From the NCBI GenBank assembly GCA_022818135.1, contig JAFMSR010000001.1:33033963-33097962 (forward strand): 64,000 bases of DNA. Direction: 5' to 3'. The notes beneath the pieces were generated by a model. That model did no database searches. It worked only from the letters and a program-made list of their open reading frames with translations, and was not told the DNA's origin. The position numbers and the translations under genes were made by a program. The stretch is from Saxidomus purpurata. Taxonomy: Eukaryota; Mollusca; Bivalvia; Venerida; Veneridae. Of this stretch, positions 1 through 13,300 are shown one piece after another; the first letter of the stretch is position 1; every line of letters begins with the position of its first letter.

Positions 1-1209
1 GAAAGATTATGATAAAAATACTCATACATGCTCCAACTGGACATGAAAGATTAAAGCGTTGAGTCAAAGCTCTTGCCATTAAATATTATTACACTTTACT
101 TAAATATTGAACGTAGCTATGTGGTCAGCTGAAAAGTTGTCAAGTCACTTTTCAACCCTGCTTCCTGAGAATAAAGAGTATCTGGCAGAGTTTTATTTTC
201 TGTATTGCGTATTTTCTGCCAATGTCCACAATGTGATTTTTTTATCATTTCTTGTAAACAATTTTAAAGTTATGCTCCTGGAAAGTATAGTTATCACTGG
301 AAGATAACTGAATTAAGGACAACTTCAGGTGTGGTTTGTTTTCTTCTGAAAAACTGAGATACTGTATTACAGAGTTTAGATGGCATACACCTAGCTATAG
401 TTGAATAACTGAATCTTAAGAATGTATGACAGGACAACAAACACACTTACTCAGGGGCAGGGATGTGCGAGACTTGTTGAACACCCACAACACAGAGCGA
501 ATGACATTATATGACATAGCATAACATGATAAAATACATACCGCCTTATCTGAGAATCGATCATTTTATTTACAAGTACATGTATCCATAAAATACACAA
601 GAGATTTAGACTCTATACAAATTCAAACAATTTCAGACACTGGAGCCTACAGAAAAAAAACTGTGTCAGTTTCTCATGTAAAAACCATTTCTGGGGACTG
701 TTTGCTAGATTTTTGTTTCAAAATAAACACACATACTGTCACTGTAAGCAATAAATACATTTTCTGCATGGGAAGTTACTGCTGCTTACTCCTGACCTCG
801 TCCATGTCACATAGTGACACATAAATTAAGACATGATCAAACTGAATGTTTTATCCATGGCAATTTGAATTTCAGTACATTTGTATTGTATAGGATCATA
901 TTCTGACAGCTGTGAAATTCAAAAAATAGTCAAAACAACAAAATGAGACTACTTAATATCATACTTGTAACATGAAGTTTTTCTAAATATTTGGTCTCGA
1001 ATGTAAAAGTGTCAATTGTCCTGGATGTGAATAAAACCAGAAGACCACACATGTTTAAAGGTATGTATGTAAATTTTTCAAGAATCTCACATTACACTAC
1101 TGCGAAGGCATAGATCGATTCCTATTAGTAAAAAAATGTAGGCATAAGCTGAACTAGCTTTTCCTTATTGTCTAAGAAATTTTACTACTCGTATGATAAT
1201 CAGTCATAC
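1..1209 (-). other. Intron 3 of zinc-finger copy A, running off the window
   Basis: This stretch follows the donor of exon A3 on the minus strand. It is AT-rich with stops in all frames. I see no zinc-finger exon here, although in copy B the finger exon begins only 723 nt after the equivalent donor. The finger exons of copy A are therefore expected left of base 1, or are lost. Confidence 0.5.
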
Positions 1210-1323
1210 CCTGTATCAGCATCTATATACCCTCTCTCACTCCCTGACTGTGTAATACCGGTATATTCTGATGCACACTGCTGGCTGTTATGATACTTCT
1301 TCAAAAAGTTGGCCCTGTCATAC
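1210..1323 (-). CDS. Copy A, third coding exon (A3)
   Basis: The acceptor TTTTCCAG precedes GTATGACAG; the donor is GG then GTATGAC at 1209-1208. The exon is 114 nt against 96 nt in copy B and keeps phase. It encodes YDRANFLKKYH and ends in SERGYIDADT, aligning with YDRAKFLKKQY and SGRDYIDVNT of copy B. The 38-bp satellite starts only about 15 nt beyond its acceptor. Confidence 0.7.
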
Positions 1324-4300
1324 CTGGAAAAGGAAAAACATGACAGCCTATAACGCTGGTATTTGGAAAGAGGGCATATGACAGCCTATAATGCTGGTAA
1401 TTGGAAAGAGGGCATATGACAGCCTATAAAGCTGGTATTTGGAAAGAGGGCATATGACAGCCTATAATGCTGGTATTTGGAAAGAGGGCATATGACAGCC
1501 TATAATGCTGGTATTTGGAAAGAGAGCATATGACAGCCTATAAAGCTGATATTTGGAAAGAGGGCATATGACAGCCTATAATGCTGGTATTTGGAAAGAG
1601 GGCATATGACAGCCTATAATGCTGGTATTTGGAAAGAGGGCATATGACAGCCTATAATGCTGGTATTTGGAAAGAGGGCATATGACAGCCTATAAAGCTG
1701 ATATTTGGAAAGAGGGCATATGACAGCCTATAATGCTGGTATTTGGAAAGAGGGCATATGACAGCCTATAAAGCTGGTATTTGGAAAGAGGGCATCTGAC
1801 AGCCTATAAAGCTGGTATTTGGAAAGAGGGCATATGACAGCCTATAAAGCTGGTATTTGGAAAGAGGGCATATGACAGCCTATAATGCTGGTATTTGGAA
1901 AGAGGGCATATGACAGCCTATAATGCTGGTATTTGGAAAGAGGGCATATGACAGCCTATAATGCTGGTATTTGGAAAGAGGGCATATGACAGCCTATAAA
2001 GCTGGTATTTGGAAAGAGGGCATATGACAGCCTATAATGCTGGTATTTGGAAAGAGGGCATATGACAGCCTATAATGCTGGTATTTGGAAAGAGGGCATA
2101 TGACAGCCTATAATGCTGGTATTTGGAAAGAGGGCATATGCCAGCCTTTAATGCTGGTATTTGGAAAGAGGGCATCTGACAGCCTTTAAAGCTGGTATTT
2201 GGAAAGAGGGCATCTGACAGCCTATAATGCTGGTATTTGGAAAGAGAGCATATGACAGCCTTTAATGCTGGTATTTGGAAAGAGGGCATATGACAGCCTT
2301 TAAAGCTGGTATTTGGAAAGAGGGCATCTGACAGCCTATAATGCTGGTATTTGGAAAGAGGGCATATGACAGCCTATAAAGCTGGTATTTGGAAAGAGGG
2401 CATCTGACAGCCTATAATGCTGGTATTTGGAAAGAGGGCATATGACAGCCTATAATGCTGGTATTTGGAAAGGGCATATAACAGCCTATAAAGCTGGTAT
2501 TTGGAAAGAGGGCATCTGACAGCCTATAATGCTGGTATTTGGAAAGAGGGCATATGACAGCCTATAATGCTGGTATTTGGAAAGAGGGCATATGACAGCC
2601 TATAATGCTGGTACTTGGAAAGAGGGCATATGACAGCCTATAAAGCTGATATTAGGAAAGAGGGCATATGACAGCCTATAATGCTGGTATTTGGAAAGAG
2701 GGCATATGACAGCCTATAAAGCTGGTATTTGGAAAAAGGGCATCTGACAGCCTATAATGCTGGTATTTGGAAAGCGGGCATATGGCAGCCTATAATGCTG
2801 GCAATTGGAAAGAGGGCATATGACAGCCTATAATGCTGGTATTTGGAAAGAGGGCATATGGCAGCCTATAATGCTGGTATTTGGAAAGAGGGCATATGAC
2901 AGCCTATAATGCTGGTATTTGGAAAGAGGGCATATGACAGCCTATAATGCTGGTATTTGGAAAGAGGGCATATGACAGCCTATAAAGCTGGTATTTGGAA
3001 AGAGGGCATATGACAGCCTATAAAGCTGATATTTGGAAAGAGGACATATGGCAGCCTATAATGCTGGTATTTGGAAAGAGGGCATATGGCAGCCTATAAT
3101 GCTGGTATTTGGAAAGAGGGCATATGACAGCCTATAATGCTGGTATTTGGAAAGAGGGCATATGGCAGCCTATAATGCTGGTATTTGGAAAGAGGGCATA
3201 TGACAGCCTATAATGCTGGTATTTGGAAAGAGGGCATATGACAGCCTATAATGCTGGTATTTGGAAAGAGGGCATATGACAGCCTATAATGCTGGTATTT
3301 GGAAAGAGGGCATATGACAGCCTATAAAGCTGGTATTTGAAAAGAGGGCATATGACAGCCTATAATGCTGGTATTTGGAAAGAGGGCATATGACAGCCTA
3401 TAATGCTGGTATTTGGAAAGAGGGCATATGGCAGCCTATAATGCTGGCAACTGGAAAGAGGGCATATGACAGCCTATAATGCTGGTATTTGGAAAGAGGG
3501 CATATGACAGCCTATAATGCTGGTATTTGGAAAGAGGGCATCTGACAGCCTATAATGCTGGTATTTGGAAAGAGGGCATATGGCAGCCTATAATGCTGGT
3601 ATTTGGAAAGAGGGCATATGACAGCCTATAATGCTGGTATTTGGAAAGAGGGCATATGACAGCCTATAAAGCTGGTATTTGGAAAGAGGGCATCTGACAG
3701 CCTATAAAGCTGGTATTTGGAAAGAGGGCATCTGACAGCCTATAATGCTGGTATTTGGAAAGAGGGCATATGGCAGCCTATAATGCTGGTATTTGGAAAG
3801 AGGGCATATGACAGCCTATAATGCTGGTATTTGGAAAGAGGGCATATGACAGCCTATAAAGCTGGTATTTGGAAAGAGGGCATATGACAGCCTATAAAGC
3901 TGGTATTTGGAAAGAGGGCATCTGACAGCCTATAATGCTGGTATTTGGAAAGAGGGCATATGGCAGCCTATAAAGCTGGTATTTGGAAAGCGGGCATATG
4001 GCAGCCTATAAAGCTGATATTTGGAAAGAGGGCATATGGCAGCCTATAAAGCTGGTATTTGGAAAGCGGGCATATGGCAGCCTATAAAGCTGATATTTGG
4101 AAAGAGGGCATATAACAGCCTATAAAGCTGATATTTGGAAAGCGGGCATATGGCAGCCTATAAAGCTGATATTTGGAAAGAGGGCATATGGCAGCCTATA
4201 AAGCTGGTATTTGGAAAGCGGGCATATGACAGCCTATAAAGCTGATATTTGGAAAGAGGACATATGGCAGCCTATAATGCTGGTATTTGGAAAGCGGGCA

Positions 4301-7300
4301 TATGGCAGCCTATAAAGCTGATATTTGGAAAGCGGGCATATGACAGCCTATAAAGCTGATATTTGGAAAGAGGGCATATGACAGCCTATAAAGCTGGTAT
4401 TTGGAAAGCGGGCATATGGCAGCCTATAAAGCTGATATTTGGAAAGCGGGCATATGACAGCCTATAAAGCTGATATTTGGAAAGAGGGCATATGGCAGCC
4501 TATAAAGCTGGTATTTGGAAAGCGGGCATATGGCAGCCTATAAAGCTGATATTTGGAAAGAGGGCATATAACAGCCTATAAAGCTGGTATTTGGAAAGCG
4601 GGCATATGGCAGCCTATAAAGCTGATATTTGGAAAGAGGGCATATGACAGCCTATAAAGCTGGTATTTGGAAAGAGGGCATATGACAGCCTATAATGCTG
4701 GTATTTGGAAAGAGGGCATATGACAGCCTATAATGCTGGTATTTGAAAAGAGGGCATATGACAGCCTATAATGCTGGTATTTGGAAAGAGGGCATATGAC
4801 AGCCTATAAAGCTGGTATTTGGAAAGAGGGCATCTGACAGCCTATAATGCTGGTATTTGGAAAGAGGGCATATGACAGCCTATAAAGCTGATATTTGGAA
4901 AGAGGGCATATGACAGCCTATAATGCTGGTATTTGAAAAGAGGGCATATGACAGCCTATAATGCTGATATTAGGAAAGAGGGCATATGACAGCCTATAAT
5001 GCTGGTATTTGGAAAGAGGGCATATGACAGCCTATAAAGCTGATATTTGGAAAGAGGGCATATGACAGCCTATAATGCTGATATTAGGAAAGAGGGCATA
5101 TGACAGCCTATAATGCTGGTATTTGAAAAGAGGGCATATGACAGCCTATAAAGCTGATATTTGGAAAGAGGGCATATGACAGCCTATAAAGCTGATATTT
5201 GGAAAGAGGGCATATGACAGCCTATAATGCTGGTATTTGAAAAGAGGGCATATGACAGCCTATAATGCTGATATTAGGAAAGAGGGCATATGACAGCCTA
5301 TAATGCTGGTATTTGGAAAGAGGGCATATGACAGCCTATAAAGCTGATATTTGGAAAGAGGGCATATGACAGCCTATAATGCTGATATTAGGAAAGAGGG
5401 CATATGACAGCCTATAATGCTGGTATTTGAAAAGAGGGCATATGACAGCCTATAATGCTGATATTAGGAAAGAGGGCATATGACAGCCTATAATGCTGGT
5501 ATTTGGAAAGAGGGCATATGACAGCCTATAAAGCTGATATTTGGAAAGAGGGCATATGACAGCCTATAATGCTGGTATTTGAAAAGAGGGCATATGACAG
5601 CCTATAATGCTGGTATTTGGAAAGAGGGCATATGACAGCCTATAAAGCTGGTATTTGGAAAGAGGGCATCTGACAGCCTATAATGCTGGTATTTGGAAAG
5701 AGGGCATATGACAGCCTATCATGCTGGTATTTGGAAAGAGAGCATATGACAGCCTATAATGCTGGTATTTGGAAAGAGGGCATATGACAGCCTTTAAAGC
5801 TGGTATTTGGAAAGAGGGCATCTGACAGCCTATAATGCTGGTATTTGGAAAGAGGGCATATGACAGCCTATCATGCTGGTATTTGGAAAGAGAGCATATG
5901 ACAGCCTTTAATGCTGGTATTTGGAAAGAGGGCATATGACAGCCTTTAAAGCTGGTATTTGGAAAGAGGGCATCTGACAGCCTATAATGCTGGTATTTGG
6001 AAAGAGGGCATATGACAGCCTATAAAGCTGGTATTTGGAAAGAGGGCATCTGACAATCTATAATGCTGGTATTTGGAAAGAGGGCATATGACAGCCTATA
6101 AAGCTGGTACAGTCGAGTCTCGATTATTCGAAGTGCCGGGGACCAAGATTTTACTTCGAATAATCCATGGGTTCGAATAATCCAAGTCCCGAAGATGGCC
6201 AGCTGATTGTTATGTAAATCGTCAATATATACATGTATGTAGCTAGCGCGAACGCTTAACGTAATATACATTGCGTAAATCATTTAGATGAAAGGAAAAG
6301 GAAACAGAAATAAATCATATCAAACGTTTAATTTATTTTTCCTTTTTAAACCCTTTCCACTCGTTGCTGATCTAGGTATCCCAACGGGGCCGGGGCCTGT
6401 GCCAGATTGCTCAGTACGAATGGAAAGGAAGATATCAGCTGATCTGGGTATCTCCCCGTTACCGGGTCCTTTAGCAGATTGCTCAACCCAAATTACTTTT
6501 GCACACGTAAATAGTTAAATTAAAAGTCATGCTTTATATAGGCATGGTAGTTTGGTAGTCACGAGTTTGTTATTCGAAATTAAAGGTGAACATCTTTAAC
6601 CGACTTTCAAACAAAAACAAAAGTTGTTCCTTTGGTATTAACAAACAAGGTTAAAGCGAGTATGTAATTTTCACACCTTAGCACATTTAACGCGCCGACC
6701 GCGTGTCGTTTTTCACAAGCTGAGCGTGTCAGCAATTATTAGTTTGATTGGAATGCATTTCGAATAATAGGTGTGAAATTCCTTACAAACATTGTCAATC
6801 GGACTGAAAAAACACTTCGAATAACACCAGGTATTCGTAAAATCCATTTCGAATAACCCGTTTATTTTTATATACATTTATATATAAAACATTTCGGGAC
6901 CGAATATTGTCTTCGGATTACACCGGGTATACGAATAATAGGTTGTTGAATAATCGGGGTCGAACTGTATTTGGAAAGAGGGCATATGACAGCCTATAAT
7001 GCTGGTATTTGGAAAGAGGGCATATGACAGCCTATAATGCTGGTATTTGGAAAGAGGGCATATGGCAGCCTATAATGCTGGCAATTGGAAAGAGGGCATA
7101 TGACAGCCTATAATGCTGGTATTTGGAAAGAGGGCATATGACAGCCTATAATGCTGGTATTTGGAAAGAGGGCATATGGCAGCCTATAATGCTGGTATTT
7201 GGAAAGAGGGCATATGACAGCCTATAAAGCTGGTATTTGGAAAGAGGGCATCTGACAGCCTATAATGCTGGTATTTGGAAAGAGGGCATATGACAGCCTA

Positions 7301-10300
7301 TCATGCTGGTATTTGGAAAGAGAGCATATGACAGCCTATAATGCTGGTATTTGGAAAGAGGGCATATGACAGCCTTTAAAGCTGGTATTTGGAAAGAGGG
7401 CATCTGACAGCCTATAATGCTGGTATTTTGAAAGAGGGCATACGACAGCCTATAAAGCTGGTATTTGGAAAGAGGGCATATAACAGCCTTTAAAGCTGGT
7501 ATTTGGAAAGAGGGCATCTGACAGCCTATAATGCTGGTATTTGGAAAGAGGGCATATGACAGCCTATAATGCTGGTATTTGGAAAGAGGGCATATAACAG
7601 CCTATAAAGCTGGTATTTGGAAAGAGGGCATCTGACAGCCTATAATGCTGGTATTTGGAAAGAGGGCATATGACAGCCTATAATGCTGGTATTTGGAAAG
7701 AGGGCATATGACAGCCTATAATGCTGGTATTTGGAAAGAGGGCATATGACAGCCTATAAAGCTGATATTTGGAAAGAGGGCATATGACAGCCTATAATGC
7801 TGGTATTTGGAAAGAGGGCATATGACAGCCTATAATGCTGGTATTTGGAAAGAGGGCATATGACAGCCTATAAAGCTGGTATTTGGAAAGAGGGCATCTG
7901 ACAGCCTATAATGCTGGTATTTGGAAAGAGGGCATATGACAGCCTATCATGCTGGTATTTGGAAAGAGAGCATATGACAGCCTATAATGCTGGTATTTGG
8001 AAAGAGGGCATATGACAGCCTTTAAAGCTGGTATTTGGAAAGAGGGCATCTGACAGCCTATAATGCTGGTATTTTGAAAGAGGGCATACGACAGCCTATA
8101 AAGCTGGTATTTGGAAAAAGGGCATATGACAGCCTATAATGCTGGTATTTGGAAAGAGGGCATATAACAGCCTATAAAGCTGGTATTTGGAAAGAGGGCA
8201 TCTGACAGCCTATAATGCTGGTATTTTGAAAGAGGGCATATGACAGCCTATAAAGCTGGTATTTGGAAAGAGGGCATATGACAGCCTATAATGCTGGTAT
8301 TTTGAAAGAGGGCATATGACAGCCTATAATGCTGGTATTTGGAAAGAGGGCATATGACAGCCTATAAAGCTGGTATTTGGAAAGAGGGCATCTGACAGCC
8401 TATAATGCTGGTATTTTGAAAGAGGGCATATGACAGCCTATAAAGCTGGTATTTGGAAAGAGGGCATATGACAGCCTATAATGCTGGTATTTGGAAAGAG
8501 GGCATATAACAGCCTATAAAGCTGGTATTTGGAAAGAGGGCATCTGACAGCCTATAATGCTGGTATTTGGAAAGAGGGCATATGACAGCCTATCATGCTG
8601 GTATTTGGAAAGAGGGCATATGACAGCCTATAATGCTGGTATTTGGAAAGAGGGCATATGACAGCCTATAATGCTGGTATTTGGAAAGAGGGCATATGAC
8701 AGCCTTTAAAGCTGGTATTCGGAAAGAGGGAATAGACAGCCTATAATGCTGGTATTTGGAAAGAGGGCATATGACAGCCTATAACAGTAAACACTGGTAT
8801 TTAAGGGCATACTATAAAACAGCTTTTCATTTACAATTGATCACTCTTGGTCATATCATTATTCGACCACTTTAGGCACTAGCTAGGTAGAGGGATCCGG
8901 CTTTTAAAATTACAATAGACTTGATTTGACAACAATCTGATTTTTACATTAATTGTTAAACAAGAGCTGTTTGTAAAATACAAACACCCCCTTGATGCAA
9001 AAGTCAAACTATGCAAGGATCAGTTTTTAATGTAAAAGTCACTGTGAAATTCGCATAAGAGCTAATAACTTGAAAATGAATAGGGGTACTGACAAATCAA
9101 GTTTGATAAAACTGTATGTATTTTTTTATATGGCCATATAAAAAAAATTCAATTTGAGATGAGAGGAATGGATATTGTATTGGTTCAAATTTAATAAAAT
9201 ATTAGTAATTATAACATGTTGAAGGTTATTCACCCGCACTTTCTTTGTGTTAATGTTGCACTTCTACTCTAAAAATCTGAAACTGTACGATTTGCACAAA
9301 TGTTTTATGTGAAAAATCAATAAATGGACAAGAAAAACTAATAAAGGCACATAATTAAAAAATAGGACAAGTTAGAGTTAAGGTCCTTGTACACTGCACT
9401 TTCTCTCAATGTCCTCTATCTGTGGGTAAAGTTTAAACAAATTCCCTTGACTACTTTCATAGTTATGCTCCAGACAAAAGTGTGGCAGATGGACAAGTGA
9501 ACGCATGCACACACCGATGGAGCCATTTACCATATCCCCTCCACCCTGGCTGGGGGATAATGAAGAAAATTGAGAAATGGCAAAGTAATAGCTAAAAAGT
9601 ACAACAAGAGGGTCAAGATGGCCCTATATCACTCACCTGGTTACCATTGGCTAGAATACAAGTTGATCAATAGCAGAAAGGGTCAATTTTGAAGAAGATT
9701 TTTACTTAAACAATGCTGATGTTGATGCCGGGGCAAGTGCAATAGCCTCCTTATTCTTCAAATAGTCAAGCTAAAATTTGATATCATAAACAAACCTGTG
9801 TAAGAGAAAATGAACTAGAACTGTCACAAGAGTGATGAATTATACCCCCACAATACAGCTTTGTCACAGAAGTATGGCAACCATAAGAAAGGAATGGCCA
9901 CAAGGACATAGAGTTGAGTTATTATACAATAACTAGCATACAAAATGTGTAAGGTTGACCTTGACCCTTGTGACCTTGACTCCCAACTTTTTTTTTGCTA
10001 CAATTAATTAACAAATTTTTTTTATATATTTTTAGTAACAGTGACCTTGACCTTGACCCTAGTGACCTTGACCCCAAAAAAATTTTTTTTGCTTAAAACA
10101 ATCTAAAAACCAAAATAAATAAAAATCTATTATTAGTAACACTGACCTTGACCTTGACCCTAGTGACCTTGACCCCGAATTTTTTTTTTGCTTAAAACAA
10201 TCTAAAAACTAAAATTAAATAAAAATCTATTTATAGTTACAGTGACCTTGACCTTGACCCTAGTGACCTTGACGCCGAAATTTTTTTTTTGCTTAAAACA

Positions 10301-13300
10301 ATCTAAAAACTAAAAATAAATAAAAATCTATTTTTAGTGACAGTGACCTTGACCTTGACCCTAGTGGCCTTGACCCTAGTGACCAAAAGCTTCCTCTCCA
10401 CCCAAGCTACCTACACACCAAGTTTCATTACAATTGGTCACTCCTAACTAAAGTTATTGAGCAAAAACCATTTTTCTATTTTTAGTAACAGTGCCCTTGA
10501 CCTTGAACATAGTGACCCCAAATGCAATCCCAAGCTTCCTCTCTACACAAGCTACCTACACACAGAGTTTGATTGCAATTAGTCACTCCTAACTTGAATT
10601 ATTGAGCGGAAACCATTTTTCTATTTTTAGTAACAGTGACCTTGACCTTGACCTTAGTGACCCCAAAGTTTAACTTGACCTGTATTTCATGAAGTTGCAC
10701 GTGTGTACCAAAAATTATTCAAAAGGGTAAAGTCGTTCATGAGTTATCATCCGGAAACCATGAAAACCAACAGACCGACCGACCAACCGACAAACCGACA
10801 AGCTCACTCCTATATACCCCCCCCAAACTTCGTTTTGTGGGGGTATAAAAATCAGACCAGCAGTATTATAGGGTTAACTGTTGAAATACTTTAAAAATCC
10901 AACAAACAGCTGCCTTACCATGCATTGACCAATATTGTAGCCAATTTGCTGTTGCAGTCAATTTTCAAAGCCTGTTTGAGATCATGCCATTGTGACCATA
11001 CATCATCCTGTAGCGTCAGTACCCTGTAACTGCCCTGTTTGAACACTCTCCTTTTCTTTCTTCTACGAGCTGAACTACCAGGATGAAGAAGTCCCTTCTG
11101 TTTTTCCAACTGGTATAAGCTTAAAAAACAAGAGCATCAATTACACCAACAGCATGAGCATTTCTAAATGACTATCTTTCTGAGTAAAACAAACAAATTT
11201 TAATTCAGCTGCCGAAAATGGAAACAAAATTTTCCATCTGAAGATAATACAAACAAGAGCTGTCCATAAGACAGCACGCTCGACTATTGTGGGTGTTTGC
11301 TAATAAAACAAAACTTTTATCAGTATAATAGCAAAACAAAATTCTGCTAACTATTAAGTATAAACTAGGAAAGTTGAATCATAAAAAAAGTCAAAATCTA
11401 TATCTATAGATTTTCAAAGTCAAACAAGGGCCATAATTTGCACTAAATTTAAACAAGAGTTATCTGTCTTGACTGTGTGACACCTCTTAAGACATTAAAA
11501 AAGTTTCAAGTCAATATCATAAGTGGTTACTGAGATATGTGCATGATAGTACCTAGCAGGCAAAACTTTAACCAAATTTTCAAAGTCAAACAAGGGCCAT
11601 AATTAGTACTAAATTTATACAAGAGTTATCTGACTTGACTGTGTGACACCCCTAGAGACATTAACGAAGTTTCAAGTCAATATCATAAGTGGTTACTGAG
11701 ATATGTGCATGATAGTACCTAGCAGGCAAAACTTTAACCAAATATTCAAAGTCAAACAAGGGCCATAATTTGTACTAAATTTATACAAGAGTTATCTGAC
11801 TTGATTGTATGATACCCCTAAGACATGAACAAAGTTTCAAGTCAATATCATAAGTGGTTACTGAGATATGTGCATGATAGTACCTAGCAGGCAAAACTTT
11901 AACCAAATTTTCAAAGTCAAACAAGGGCCATAATTTGTACTAAAATTTTTTCAAGAGTTATCTGCCTTGATTGTATGACACCCCTAAAGACATGAACAAA
12001 GTTTCAAGTCAATATCATAAGTGGTTACTGAGATATGTGCATGATAGTACCTAGTAGGCAAAACCTTAACCAAATTTTCAAAGTCAAACAAGTGCCATAA
12101 TTTGTACTAAATTTTTTCAAGAGTTATCTGCCTTGATTGTATGACACCCCTAAAGACATGAACAAAGTTTCAAGTCAATATCATAAGTGGTTACTGAGAT
12201 ATGTGCATGATAGTACCTAGCAGGCAAAACTTTAACCAAATTTTCAAAGTCAAACAAGGGCCATAATTTGTACTAAATTTTTTCAAGAGTTATCTGCCTT
12301 GATTGTATGACACCCCTAAAGACATGAACAAAGTTTCAAGTCAATATCATAAGTGGTTACTGAGATATGTGCATGATAGTACTTAGCAGGCAAAACTTTA
12401 ACCAAAGAAGCAACGCCGACGCCGACGCACAAGTGACTGTAATAGCTCTCCATATTCTCCGAATAGTCGAGCTAAAAAGGAGATAATTTATTTATAAAGC
12501 AATGTTGGATTATTGACCTTGGACACTGCACTAGTTTTAAATACCCTTTATGTCTTGGTTAAATGTGATCTCAAAGAGATATTAGGTAATAAATGAAACA
12601 GAATAATTTCACATTATAAAGGGAGGTGATTCAGAAACTGGGCAAGCTACAGTTATGATTCTTATATATAGCACAGTGCACAATGACAGTTCTTTCACAA
12701 TAAGCTCAACTGCCTCTTTAAAAACATCTTGTACAGGTTTTGCATGTTGCAGACAACAAAACCTGCCTGATATCACGTGAATGAGCAATTTGCAACAAAT
12801 TGATATACAAAATGTACATAGTAAGTGGTTAAAAAACAAACTGTACCCTTTCATTGTCTTTGATCTTGTACAAATCTTCGTGAGTAACAGTACAAGTGGT
12901 AGAAAAGTAAGTTTTCAAAGATACAATGTTTTACAGGTGGTGAACCCGTCCAGTCGTATTCTTTGGTAATTTTAGCAGGCAGACAGTTTACCTAACAATC
13001 ACTCCTGGCAGACAGTTTACCTAACAATCACTCCTGGCAGACAGTTTACCTAACAATCACTCCTGGCAGACAGTTTACCTAACAATCACTCCTGGCAGAC
13101 AGTTTACCTAACAATCACTCCTGAGAACAACCACTACTAGAGTCCTATCATCCATAAGAAACTGCCAATGTCTCACATAAAATGACATGGATTTGATAGC
13201 AAGGCTCAAACCCATGACCCTAAATCTATGAGAGGTAACAGTGATTTCAAGTCAGCAAATCTAACCACTTGACCATGGGGGCTGCTTACTCTATGCTCTC

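Noticed and set aside
2032..7517. Minus-strand 85-residue frames (MPSFQIPALK repeats) in the 38-bp array
   Set aside because: These are translations of satellite units: 38 bp is not a multiple of three, so the three frames simply rotate. There is no splice or conservation support.
1339..8784. CRISPR array
   Set aside because: Units are contiguous with no unique spacers, and the window is clearly eukaryotic with introns.
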